Assembly (NCBI RefSeq): GCF_025548535.1
Contig: NZ_JAJLQW010000002.1
Location: forward strand, 124,001 to 188,000
Length of the DNA: 64,000 nucleotides
Direction: 5' to 3'
DNA from: Undibacterium sp. Jales W-56
Lineage (GTDB): Bacteria; Pseudomonadota; Gammaproteobacteria; Burkholderiales; Burkholderiaceae_D
Shown here one piece after another: positions 56,523 to 64,000 of this stretch. Numbering within the stretch: position 1 is the first letter of the stretch; every line of letters begins with the position of its first letter. The notes under the pieces are model-generated. The model was not told where the DNA came from and searched no databases. It saw nothing but the letters and a program-made list of their open reading frames with translations. The position numbers were made by a program, and so were the translations under genes.

Positions 56523-57077
56523 CTATTTCGTCTTGTCGTCAGTACCAAATGGAAAAACGCCAAACATATTTTTGGTCTGACTTTGCATTTGCTCTTGCAT
56601 TTGTACAAACAGATTTTTGCTTTGCTCGATGTAATTCCCCATCATGCCTTGCATCATCGGTCCTTGTACGTTCATAAACTGCGCCCACATCTCTGGACTA
56701 AAGGGCTTGCCCTCATAGACGCCCTTGGAATTTTCGGCGAGCTTATTCTGGATATCGATAAATGCCTGGATATTCTTTTCCAGATAATTTCCCATCATGC
56801 CCTGCATGGCGTGACCATAATAGCGAATGATCTGCGCCAGGGCCACGCTGGAAAACATCGGCGTACCGCCAGCCTCTTCCTCAAGAATGATCTGTAATAA
56901 AATGCTACGGGTTAAATCCTCTCCCGTTTTCGCATCGAGAACCGCGAAATCATCATTTTCCAAAACAAATTGCTTAACATCGACCAGCGTGATGTAGCTA
57001 CTGGTTTGCGTATCGTAAAGACGACGATTCGGATATTTTTTAATCAAATGCTGCGTCGATTTTTTTGCACTATTCAT
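56523..57077 (-). CDS. phaR: polyhydroxyalkanoate synthesis repressor PhaR
   Basis: 184 residues from the ATG at 57077. The N-terminal DNA/PHB-binding domain (KKYPNRRLYDTQTSSYITLVDVKQFVLE) is diagnostic, and two PHB-accumulation repeats follow (MQGMMGNYLEKNIQAFIDIQ and MQGMMGNYIEQSKNLFVQMQ). PhaR represses phasin genes and its own gene until PHB granules titrate it. It is the third gene of phaC-phaB-phaR. The 5' region 57078-57250 is AT-rich. Confidence 0.95.
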   Translation of the reverse strand: MNSAKKSTQHLIKKYPNRRLYDTQTSSYITLVDVKQFVLENDDFAVLDAKTGEDLTRSILLQIILEEEAGGTPMFSSVALAQIIRYYGHAMQGMMGNYLEKNIQAFIDIQNKLAENSKGVYEGKPFSPEMWAQFMNVQGPMMQGMMGNYIEQSKNLFVQMQEQMQSQTKNMFGVFPFGTDDKTK

Positions 57078-57251
57078 TGAATTCTCAATTAATAAATCGT
57101 TAAGCTTATACAAGCAGAAATGATGTCATCCTGCTCACGCTAACGCACAATCTAAGCAAACAAATGATGCATTTTTATATTTTTTATAAAAATACGAGAT
57201 CTGTTTGTCCCCTGTTTTTAATAGTACAACTTTTTTTCTTATAAATGACAA

Positions 57252-57281
57252 GCCCACCGAAATCTGTTGATTCCGATGGGC
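57252..57281 (-). terminator. hairpin between phaB and phaR
   Basis: On the minus strand GCCCATCGGAATC pairs with GATTTCGGTGGGC around AACA, 13 pairs including two G-T wobbles. No long U-run follows. It is a possible attenuator after phaB, so phaR may need its own promoter in 57080-57250. Confidence 0.5.
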
Positions 57282-57319
57282 ATTATTTTACCGCAATGCG
57301 ACAAATCTCCGTCAGGAAA

Positions 57320-58060
57320 TTAGCCCATATGCAAGCCACCATTGATAGAGAAGTCGGAACCTGTTGCATATCCGCCATCATCGGAAGCAATCCAGGCGAC
57401 GATCGATGCGATTTCGCTTGGTTCAGCCAGGCGCTTGACCGGGATGCCTGAGACGATTTTCTCCAAAACATCTGGGCGGATCGCACGTACCATGTCAGTA
57501 CCGACATAGCCCGGCGACACGGTATTCACCGTCACCCCCTTGGTTGCCACCTCTTGTGCCAATGCCATGGTGAAGCCATGAATACCGGCTTTTGCCGTCG
57601 AATAGTTGGTTTGACCGAACTGACCTTTTTGTCCGTTCACCGAGGAGATATTGATAATACGCCCCCAGCCACGATCCGCCATGCCGTCGATCACTTGTTT
57701 AGTGACGTTGAACAAAGAGTTCAGGTTGGTATCCATCACAGCATCCCAATCGGCCTTGCTCATCTTGCGGAACTGACCGTCACGGGTAATACCGGCATTG
57801 TTCACCAGCACATCCACCTCACCGATTTCAGCTTTAACTTTCTCAAAAGCTGCTCTGGTGGATTCCCAATCGGACACATTGCCTTCAGACGCATGGATGT
57901 CGTAGCCTTCAGCACGCATATCCGCCAGCCACTTATCTTTACGTGGAGAATTAGGGCCGCAGCCAGCAACTACTGTGTAGCCGTCCTGGCATAAGCGCTT
58001 GCAAATTGGAGTCCCGATACCACCCATACCGCCAGTTACATACGCTATACGTTTTGACAT
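57320..58060 (-). CDS. phaB: acetoacetyl-CoA reductase (NADPH)
   Basis: 246 residues. It reduces acetoacetyl-CoA to (R)-3-hydroxybutyryl-CoA, the PHA monomer. SDR motifs are VTGGMGGIGTPICKRL, NNAGITRDG, NISSVNGQKGQFGQTNYSTAKAG (catalytic Ser, Tyr, Lys) and the C-terminal GSDFSINGGLHMG, which are close to PhaB of Ralstonia. It is 37 bp after phaC. No phaA thiolase is adjacent. Confidence 0.96.
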   Translation of the reverse strand: MSKRIAYVTGGMGGIGTPICKRLCQDGYTVVAGCGPNSPRKDKWLADMRAEGYDIHASEGNVSDWESTRAAFEKVKAEIGEVDVLVNNAGITRDGQFRKMSKADWDAVMDTNLNSLFNVTKQVIDGMADRGWGRIINISSVNGQKGQFGQTNYSTAKAGIHGFTMALAQEVATKGVTVNTVSPGYVGTDMVRAIRPDVLEKIVSGIPVKRLAEPSEIASIVAWIASDDGGYATGSDFSINGGLHMG

Positions 58061-58097
58061 TTTTATCTCCGATATTATTGGTGAATTAATTTAGTGA

Positions 58098-59816
58098 TTA
58101 ATCTGCTCTTACTTTGACATATCGCCCAGGTGCAGGCTCTATTGCTTTGTAACTCGTATTTCCAGGTTTCACGGGGGCTTTTACCATCTTGCCACCGTGT
58201 TCATCCAAGAAACTCGCCCATTCCGGCCACCAGCTACCAGGATGTTCGGTTGCGCCATCAAACCATTTTTGTGCATCTGTATCGAGTTTGCTATTGGTCC
58301 AATAACTCCTTTTCTGTTTCGCCGGCGGGTTCACCACCCCGGCAATGTGCCCGGATGCGCCGAGAATGAATTGATTGCGGGTTTTCTTTTTCGGATTCAA
58401 CAAGGCAGTAGAGGCATACGCTGCCTGCCAGGGAACGATGTGATCCTCACGTGATCCATAAACGAATACCGGCGCATCGATTTTGCCAAGATCAATTTTA
58501 TTCCCTGCTACAGTCAGTTTATTTGGCTGCTTCAGATTATTTTCAAGATAGGTATTTCGCAAATACCAGCAAAACATCGGACCAGGTAAATTGGTACTAT
58601 CGGCATTCCAATACAAGAGGTCAAACGGCGGCGGGCTCTCGCCTTTGAGGTAATTCGACTGCACGTAATTCCAGACCAGATCATTCGCCCGCAAACTAGA
58701 AAAAGTACTGGCGAGATCGCGCCCAGGCATCAAGCCACCCTGGCTTAAGGTTTGCTCACGCATGCTTACCTGCATCTCGTCCACAAATACATCGAGAATG
58801 CCAGTGTCAGAAAAATCCAGCAAAGTCGTCAACAGCGTCAGACTGCTAGCCGGATGCTCACCGCGATCAGCCAGCGCGGCTAAGGCCGTTGAGATGATGG
58901 TGCCGCCTACACAAAAACCGAACACATTAATTTTGTCTTGCTTGCTGATGTTTTGTGCGACCTGAATTGCAGTAATTGCGCCTTCTTCGATGTAATCGTT
59001 CCAGGTCACATGGGATAAAGATTCATGCGGATTTGCCCAAGATACCAGGAAAACGGTGTGTCCCTGCTCGACCGCATAACGCACCACCGAATTCTCCGGT
59101 TGCAAATCCAGAATATAGAATTTATTAATGCAAGGAGGCACCATCAACAGTGGGCGCTGATGGACGGTCTTGGTAAGAGGCGTGTATTGAATTAATTGGA
59201 ACAGGCGATTTTCAAAGACGACTGTTCCTTCGGTCGTGGCAACGTTTTTACCGACTTCAAAGGCTGATTCGTCAGTTTGTGAAATCCGGCCTTTTTGCAT
59301 ATCCGCAAGCATTTGACTGATCCCTTTTGCCAGGCTCTCGCCTTTGCTCTCGATCAGTTTTGCTTGCGCTTCGGGATTCGTCACCAAAAAATTCGCCGGC
59401 GACATGGCATCAATCATTTGCTGCACTGCAAAGCGGATTTTTTGTTTTACTTTTTCTGTGGCATCGACAGATTCAGCCATCGCCATCAAAAAGCGCGCAT
59501 TCAGCAAATAGGAAGCAGCGCTGTAAGCATGCATCGCATGATTGTGCCAGTCGGGAGAAGAGAAGCGTTTATCATTAAAATCCGGCACTTTAGAGACAAA
59601 GAAATCTTGCCAAAGTTTGCCAAATTCTTGCATATAATCACTTTGAAGTTGGCTCATGACGGCGGGATCAATTTTTACGCCAACCTCTTTCAAAGCATCC
59701 ATCGTCGGCAAATGATGTATTGCCGTAGCAGGCTTCATCCACTCCTGCCATTTATCTTGACTCACTAGCTGTGACATCCAATCGGAGTACATAGCTTGAG
59801 GATCATAAGTCTTCAT
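58098..59816 (-). CDS. phaC: class I poly(3-hydroxyalkanoate) synthase
   Basis: 572 residues, the class I length. It polymerises (R)-3-hydroxyacyl-CoA at the granule surface. The lipase-like box is GFCVGG with the catalytic Cys. The catalytic Asp is in YGSREDHIVPWQ, the His in LGASGHIAGVVNPP, and the LNPKKKTRNQFILGASG segment is typical. GGAGG is upstream of the ATG, 8 bases away. It is the first gene of phaC-phaB-phaR. Confidence 0.97.
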   Translation of the reverse strand: MKTYDPQAMYSDWMSQLVSQDKWQEWMKPATAIHHLPTMDALKEVGVKIDPAVMSQLQSDYMQEFGKLWQDFFVSKVPDFNDKRFSSPDWHNHAMHAYSAASYLLNARFLMAMAESVDATEKVKQKIRFAVQQMIDAMSPANFLVTNPEAQAKLIESKGESLAKGISQMLADMQKGRISQTDESAFEVGKNVATTEGTVVFENRLFQLIQYTPLTKTVHQRPLLMVPPCINKFYILDLQPENSVVRYAVEQGHTVFLVSWANPHESLSHVTWNDYIEEGAITAIQVAQNISKQDKINVFGFCVGGTIISTALAALADRGEHPASSLTLLTTLLDFSDTGILDVFVDEMQVSMREQTLSQGGLMPGRDLASTFSSLRANDLVWNYVQSNYLKGESPPPFDLLYWNADSTNLPGPMFCWYLRNTYLENNLKQPNKLTVAGNKIDLGKIDAPVFVYGSREDHIVPWQAAYASTALLNPKKKTRNQFILGASGHIAGVVNPPAKQKRSYWTNSKLDTDAQKWFDGATEHPGSWWPEWASFLDEHGGKMVKAPVKPGNTSYKAIEPAPGRYVKVRAD

Positions 59817-59949
59817 GCGTGCCTCCTGTTTTTCGCGTATTGTTGCGGTTACTTTATGGCTTTACAACGGCTTACTTATTTGCGTACTTTGTACTGACAA
59901 ATGACTGCTAAATTCGGTTTTACATTCTTGAATATTGGACTGACGTAGT

Positions 59950-60201
59950 ATGTATATTATTGCGATTGCCTGGATCTATGTTGTTCTCATGATGTCCATC
60001 ACCGAGCCAACACTTGTTGCTGGAATTATGACGTTTTTAATGTATTGTGTGTTGCCTTTAGCATTATTTTTATATCTCTGGCGCACACCCGCCCGCAAAA
60101 AACAAAGGGAGCGCGATATCCAGTTAATGAAAGCCGCCTTAGCCAGAGATAAACTCGATGCGGACAACCCACAATCTGGACCGGACAAATCGGTAGGTTG
60201 A
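59950..60201 (+). CDS. small two-helix inner-membrane protein, unknown function
   Basis: 83 residues. Two hydrophobic segments (about 2-16 and 22-43) are followed by a basic cytoplasmic tail (RTPARKKQRERDIQLMKAALARDKL). The start ATG follows GACGTAGT with only a weak ribosome site. No family is recognised. It sits between phaC (divergent) and pgeF (convergent). Confidence 0.7.
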   Translation: MYIIAIAWIYVVLMMSITEPTLVAGIMTFLMYCVLPLALFLYLWRTPARKKQRERDIQLMKAALARDKLDADNPQSGPDKSVG

Positions 60202-60212
60202 TTTAAATTAAT

Positions 60213-61004
60213 TTACGATGCGATCCAGATCAGACTCGCCATCCGACCAGTGACGCCATCCCGTCTATAAGAATAAAATTGTCCTTTTTCGGTTACGGTG
60301 CAGCGATCTCCGCCGTAGACCTGATCAACACCGACTTTGGCTAAAACATAGCGCGCCAGTCCGTAGATATCGGCCAGATATTTGCCCTCCTCGGTTTTCT
60401 TCTTAAAAAATTTTTCCGCAGTACGCGTTCTTAACTGAAACGCATCGACGACATCCTGCCCTACTTCAAATTCATCAGGGCCAATCGCCGGCCCCAACCA
60501 GGCGATGATGTCAGCGGCTCCGGCTGCTCGCATTTTAGTTACTGTATTTTGCAATACACCGGCAGCGAGGCCGCGCCAACCGGCATGCGCTGCAGCCACG
60601 ACCCTAGCTTTTCCGTCTGAAAACAGAACCGGCAAACAATCCGCCGTCAGAATTGCACAAACCGTATTTTGCCTGGTCGTGAATACGGCATCGCCAACAT
60701 TACCGGCAGCCAGCGTTGCCGCATCCAAGACTATTGTGCCATGGACTTGTGATAAGAATGTGACATCATTCGGCAAGAATCGATTCAGCCTTTCGCGGTT
60801 ACGAACCACCGACGCCAATGAATCCCCGACATGATCGCCAAGATTATTGCCACCGCCGCCCTGACCGTCATCGTAAGGTGCGGAGCTAAAGCCGCCTGCA
60901 CGGGTAGTACTAAATCCCTGCACATGCGCGGGCACGCCCTCCCAATCCGGATGGATAATGGGAAGGCTGATTAAATCGCTCGCTGATTGATTGGCAAAAC
61001 TCAT
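60213..61004 (-). CDS. pgeF: PgeF/YfiH multicopper-like (laccase-domain) protein
   Basis: 263 residues of the DUF152 family. Signature HAGWRGLAAGVLQNTV near residue 140, with ADCLPVLFSDG before it and GPAIGPDEFEVGQDV after it, carries the metal-binding Cys and His. In E. coli PgeF edits peptidoglycan precursors (removes misincorporated L-Ser); homologues are also reported as purine nucleoside phosphorylases. Its ATG overlaps the rluD stop by 4 bases (ATGA), implying coupling; rluD-pgeF pairing is conserved in proteobacteria. Confidence 0.94.
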   Translation of the reverse strand: MSFANQSASDLISLPIIHPDWEGVPAHVQGFSTTRAGGFSSAPYDDGQGGGGNNLGDHVGDSLASVVRNRERLNRFLPNDVTFLSQVHGTIVLDAATLAAGNVGDAVFTTRQNTVCAILTADCLPVLFSDGKARVVAAAHAGWRGLAAGVLQNTVTKMRAAGAADIIAWLGPAIGPDEFEVGQDVVDAFQLRTRTAEKFFKKKTEEGKYLADIYGLARYVLAKVGVDQVYGGDRCTVTEKGQFYSYRRDGVTGRMASLIWIAS

Positions 61005-62047
61005 GATGTTCGTATCGACGTAATCCCCGCTTGCAATAGCAGTTCAGAGAAATCATCTGCCAAGTTGACTTCCCATTCAATATGCTCATGAGTTTCCGGG
61101 TGAATTAAGCCTAATTTGCGCGCCTGCAAAGCCTGTCGCGGAAAAAAGCGCGCCAGATGCTGCTTACCATATAAAGTATCGCCAACCAGAGGGAAGCCCA
61201 GTGAGTGCATATGCACACGAATCTGGTGCGTACGTCCGGTTTCCAGCTGGCAGGCCACCAAACTCACCGGAAAGCGCTCCAGCATGCCGGCAGCGATTCT
61301 CTGATAATGCGTGACCGCCGGCTTGGCGAGCATGCTCTCGGACACCGCCATCTTGATTCTGTCTTTCGGGTGTCGCGCCATGGCCGCATCGACCGTGCCG
61401 GAAGGCTTAGGGGTTCCCCAAACCAGCGCATAATATTCGCGACTGACCGTTCTGGCTTGCAACTGCCTGACTAGTTCTGTCTGCGCGATTAATGTCTTGG
61501 CGACCACCATCAATCCCGACGTATCTTTATCCAGCCTATGCACAATGCCGGCACGCGGCACGCCTGCCAGAGCAGGGAAACGATGCAATAAGCCGTTTAA
61601 CAGGGTACCGGACCAGTTGCCTGCGGCTGGATGTACTACCAGCCCCGCCGGTTTATTCAAAACAAGAATCGAATCATCTTCGTAAATTATATCCAGATGC
61701 ATTGCTTCCGGCTTATAAGCGCCTTCATCCGGTGCCGCTTGCGGCTGGATGATGATATCCTCATCGCCGAGTACGGTGGTCTTGCCTCGCACCACGAGAC
61801 CATCCATACTGACAAAACCGGCCTCTATCCATTGCTGGATACGGCTTCTTGAATATTGCGGAACCAGTTTAGATAAAGTCTTGTCCAAACGTTCGCCGCA
61901 ATCTGCCGGACTTAATTTCAAGGTAATTGTTTCGATTTGTGACGATAAATCGTCAGCTTCTTCACCATCTTCAAGCTCGACGAAGTCTCCCTCAAGTTGG
62001 GTATTGGAGAAAATCGTTGCTTCAGTTGGTATCACATTAATTGCCAT
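61001..62047 (-). CDS. rluD: 23S rRNA pseudouridine synthase RluD
   Basis: 348 residues. It isomerises U1911, U1915 and U1917 in helix 69 of 23S rRNA. An acidic ~40-residue head is followed by an S4 RNA-binding domain (ADCGERLDKTLSKLVPQYSRSRIQQWIEAG), and the catalytic Asp is in GIVHRLDKDTSGLMVVAK near residue 165. The head (about 40 residues before the S4 domain) is longer than in E. coli. It is divergent from bamD, with 25 bp between the start codons. Confidence 0.95.
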   Translation of the reverse strand: MAINVIPTEATIFSNTQLEGDFVELEDGEEADDLSSQIETITLKLSPADCGERLDKTLSKLVPQYSRSRIQQWIEAGFVSMDGLVVRGKTTVLGDEDIIIQPQAAPDEGAYKPEAMHLDIIYEDDSILVLNKPAGLVVHPAAGNWSGTLLNGLLHRFPALAGVPRAGIVHRLDKDTSGLMVVAKTLIAQTELVRQLQARTVSREYYALVWGTPKPSGTVDAAMARHPKDRIKMAVSESMLAKPAVTHYQRIAAGMLERFPVSLVACQLETGRTHQIRVHMHSLGFPLVGDTLYGKQHLARFFPRQALQARKLGLIHPETHEHIEWEVNLADDFSELLLQAGITSIRTS

Positions 62048-62051
62048 CGGC

Positions 62052-62057
62052 TATAAT
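62052..62057 (+). promoter_or_regulatory. candidate -10 box for bamD
   Basis: A perfect TATAAT lies 15 bases before the bamD ATG in the 25-bp gap to rluD. No well-placed -35 is seen (TTGGTA is 20 bases upstream), so the call is tentative; the leader would be only a few bases long. Confidence 0.4.
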
Positions 62058-62072
62058 CCGTAAATTGTTTTC

Positions 62073-62888
62073 ATGCACATGCAAAAATCTATGCAAATTA
62101 AATCTATAAAATTGTTTGGCCTCATCCTCGCTATGTCGCTGGCTGGCTGTGGAGTATTCGGTGAAAAGAACGATGAAACCAAAACATGGAATGCTGCAAA
62201 ATTATACGCTGAAGCAAAAGATGAATTGAACAATGGTGGTTATGAAAAGGCGGTTCAGTACTTTGAGCGCCTGGAATCGCGCTTTCCTTTCGGTACTTAT
62301 GCCCAACAGGCGCAGATGGAAATTGCCTACGCCTACTATAAGCAAGGCGATCAGGCACAAGCTCTGGCAGCAGTTGAACGCTTCATCAAGCTGCATCCGA
62401 ATCACGAAAGCGTCGATTACATGTATTACCTGCGCGGCCTGATCAACTTCAACGACCAGCTCGGCATCATGAATTTTCTGGCGAATCAGGACATTACCGA
62501 ACGCGATCCCAAAGCTTCACGCGACTCATTCGATGCTTTCAAGCAATTGGTAGTGCAATTTCCTGACAGTAAATATACGCCGGATGCGATTTCCCGCATG
62601 AAGTATCTGGTCAATGCCCTGGCTCAATACGATGTGCACGTAGGCAATTATTATCTGCGGCGCGGCGCTTATCTGGCTGCCGCCAACCGGGCACAATCGG
62701 CGATTACTGAATACCCGGATGCACCGGCAACGGAAGAGGCGATGTCGATTCTGGTGCGCTCCTATGACGCAATGGGCATGACAGAACTGCGTGATGATGC
62801 GAATCGCGTATTTGTAAAAAATTTCCCGAATAGCCCTTATCTGAACGGTAAGGGCGGAAAAAAAACCGCTTGGTGGAAGCTCTGGTAA
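62073..62888 (+). CDS. bamD: outer membrane assembly lipoprotein BamD
   Basis: 271 residues; ATGs at 62073 and 62079 are both possible starts. It belongs to the BAM complex that inserts beta-barrel proteins into the outer membrane and is usually essential. The signal peptide ends in the lipobox SLAGC. Five TPR-like repeats follow (YAEAKDELNNGGYEKAVQYFERLESRFPFG, then QMEIAYAYYKQGDQAQALAAVERFIKLHPNH and others). A bidirectional terminator separates it from yaaA. Confidence 0.96.
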   Translation: MHMQKSMQIKSIKLFGLILAMSLAGCGVFGEKNDETKTWNAAKLYAEAKDELNNGGYEKAVQYFERLESRFPFGTYAQQAQMEIAYAYYKQGDQAQALAAVERFIKLHPNHESVDYMYYLRGLINFNDQLGIMNFLANQDITERDPKASRDSFDAFKQLVVQFPDSKYTPDAISRMKYLVNALAQYDVHVGNYYLRRGAYLAAANRAQSAITEYPDAPATEEAMSILVRSYDAMGMTELRDDANRVFVKNFPNSPYLNGKGGKKTAWWKLW

Positions 62889-62919
62889 TCCGATAAACCA
62901 GGCGGTTCCACTAAATAGG

Positions 62920-62948
62920 AAAAAGCCGTCAGATCTGACGGCTTTTTT
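62920..62948. terminator. bidirectional intrinsic terminator, bamD / yaaA
   Basis: GCCGTCAGATCTGACGGC is a perfect palindrome flanked by an A-run on the left and a T-run on the right. It lies between the convergent ends of bamD (+) and yaaA (-). The same AAAAAGCCGTC arm occurs in the terminator at 10922. Confidence 0.9.
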
Positions 62949-62960
62949 ATGTATTCAGAT

Positions 62961-63737
62961 TTAATCCATCAACTTGCGGCGAAAAATCCAGCGCTGCTGA
63001 TCCGATTCCTCGGGATAATAGGCATAGCCTTCAAGATCAAACTTTTTTAATTTTTCAGGATGCTTGACTTTATGCAGCGCGCAATAGCGCGCCATCAAGC
63101 CTCTGGCACGCTTCGCATAGAATGAAATAATTTTATATTGGCCGTTTTTCCAGTCTTTGAAAATCGGGGTAATCACTGGCCCAGGTAACAATTTGGTTTT
63201 CACTACCTTGAAATATTCTTCGGAGGCCAGATTGACCAGCGTTTTATTTTTTCGATCTTCCAAAACCTGACTCAGAATCTCAGTCACCTTGCCTCCCCAA
63301 AACGAGTACAGGGTATTTCCCTGTGCATTTTGCAATTGCGTTCCCATCTCCAGGCGATAAGCCTGCATCAGATCATAAGGTCGTAACACCCCATACAAGC
63401 CGGACAAGATGCGCACATGTTCCTGAAGATAATTCGACTGCGCCAGACTTAACTGAGGCGCTTGCAAACCTTCATACACATCGCCATTAAATGCCAGCAC
63501 CGCTGGCTTTACGCTCTCATTTTTCGGAGTACGCGACCAAGCATGGAAGCGTGCCACGTTCAGTTCCGCCAGATTGGATGAAATATCCATCAGTTCCGAT
63601 AATTGATCTGCCCTTAAATTTTTTGCGATTTTGATTAATTTAGCGGCATCGTCCATTAATTCGGGATGACTGGCTAATTTTGTTTTTACCGGTGTTTCGT
63701 AATCCAGACTTTTAGCAGGCGATAATACGATCAGCAT
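62961..63737 (-). CDS. yaaA: peroxide stress protein YaaA (UPF0246)
   Basis: 258 residues from the ATG at 63737, where the conserved MLIVLSPAKSLDYE begins; the frame extends 20 residues upstream without conservation. In E. coli YaaA limits intracellular iron damage under peroxide stress and it has a DNA-binding fold. ILSGLYGVLRPYDLMQAYRLEMGT, NLASEEYFKVV and AKRARGLMARYCALHK are family marks. The PIN-domain gene diverges from it with 16-28 bp between start codons. Confidence 0.94.
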   Translation of the reverse strand: MLIVLSPAKSLDYETPVKTKLASHPELMDDAAKLIKIAKNLRADQLSELMDISSNLAELNVARFHAWSRTPKNESVKPAVLAFNGDVYEGLQAPQLSLAQSNYLQEHVRILSGLYGVLRPYDLMQAYRLEMGTQLQNAQGNTLYSFWGGKVTEILSQVLEDRKNKTLVNLASEEYFKVVKTKLLPGPVITPIFKDWKNGQYKIISFYAKRARGLMARYCALHKVKHPEKLKKFDLEGYAYYPEESDQQRWIFRRKLMD

Positions 63738-63765
63738 AATATTTTTAAGAAAGATGACAGCCCCA

Positions 63766-64000
63766 ATGATACCTAAGCGCGTGGTGCTTGACACCAATGT
63801 ATGCCTGGATTTATTTGTATTTCACGATCCACGCTGGATTCCGCTGATGAATGGATTGAACGACGGCAGCATTAAAGCCGTCACGTGTGAAGACTGCCGT
63901 CAAGAATGGCTGGTGGTGCTCACCTATCCTCATTTACCGATTCAAGAACATCATAGAGATGGCATCATTCAAGAATTCGATCGATTGGTCGAAACACAAA
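63766..64000 (+). CDS. PIN-domain protein (toxin-like), 3' end beyond window
   Basis: 78 codons are visible from the ATG at 63766; an in-frame ATG at 63754 is the alternative. It starts IPKRVVLDTNVCLDLFVF, with the first catalytic Asp of a PIN nuclease (VLDTN), and the second acidic residue is probably the Glu in CEDCRQEWL. Members of this putative toxin family of betaproteobacteria are Mg-dependent ribonucleases. No antitoxin gene lies upstream, because yaaA diverges directly; a partner could lie downstream, outside the window. Two cysteines (TCEDC) stand next to the Glu. Confidence 0.8.
   Translation, partial: MIPKRVVLDTNVCLDLFVFHDPRWIPLMNGLNDGSIKAVTCEDCRQEWLVVLTYPHLPIQEHHRDGIIQEFDRLVETQ

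Overview
This 64 kb window is ordinary bacterial chromosome, densely packed with genes. The most likely source is a betaproteobacterium of the order Burkholderiales, probably Oxalobacteraceae (Undibacterium- or Herminiimonas-like). Three things point there: the block zapE-lpdA-odhB-odhA-gltA-sdhE-sdhB-sdhA-sdhD-sdhC facing gntR/mdh/CitE-like lyase/acnA, a phaC-phaB-phaR cluster, and a QueE with the CX14CX2C cluster motif. The family-level placement is inference. I saw no rRNA, tRNA, CRISPR array or prophage.

Layout. 1-8.9 kb (minus strand) is an acyl-CoA/lipid catabolism cluster: thiolase, acyl-CoA dehydrogenase, SDR, hotdog thioesterase, secreted serine hydrolase, zinc-free MDR reductase, GST-like protein and a second SDR cut by the window edge. 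A metabolite:proton symporter (9.2-10.9 kb) diverges from it. 11-17.8 kb (minus) is a nucleotide/queuosine run, guaB - GAF/degenerate-GGDEF protein - guaA - queE - queD - tadA - ldcA. 18-20.2 kb carries a DUF4124 protein, ratA-rnfH, smpB and a small secreted protein; 20.4-22.6 kb is an ompR-envZ two-component pair. 22.7-23.1 kb holds a decayed IS5-family transposase, followed by an outer-membrane-like protein. 24.2-29.4 kb is one giant gene (1,750 codons) for an almost proline-free coiled coil built of 14-residue repeats with a C-terminal membrane anchor. Then come upp and an aminotransferase.

31.9-51.8 kb is the TCA island: zapE, the 2-oxoglutarate dehydrogenase genes (odhA, odhB, lpdA, with a PspC-like gene inserted), citrate synthase, the succinate dehydrogenase operon with its flavinylation factor, a GntR/UTRA regulator, malate dehydrogenase, a CitE-like lyase, an MliC-like secreted protein and aconitase A. 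Together they encode most of the oxidative cycle; isocitrate dehydrogenase, succinyl-CoA synthetase and fumarase are not in the window. 52-64 kb has small envelope proteins, a cystathionine beta-lyase-like enzyme, rimO, the PHA genes phaR, phaB and phaC, pgeF-rluD, bamD, yaaA and the start of a PIN-domain protein.

The items I would look at first are the giant repeat coiled coil, the GAF-GGDEF protein inside the gua operon (catalytic motif lost, inhibitory site kept), the frameshifted IS5 remnant, the perfect 20-bp palindrome beside a good promoter between gntR and mdh, and the PspC-like gene wedged between odhB and lpdA. All calls come from reading the sequence; no database search was run.
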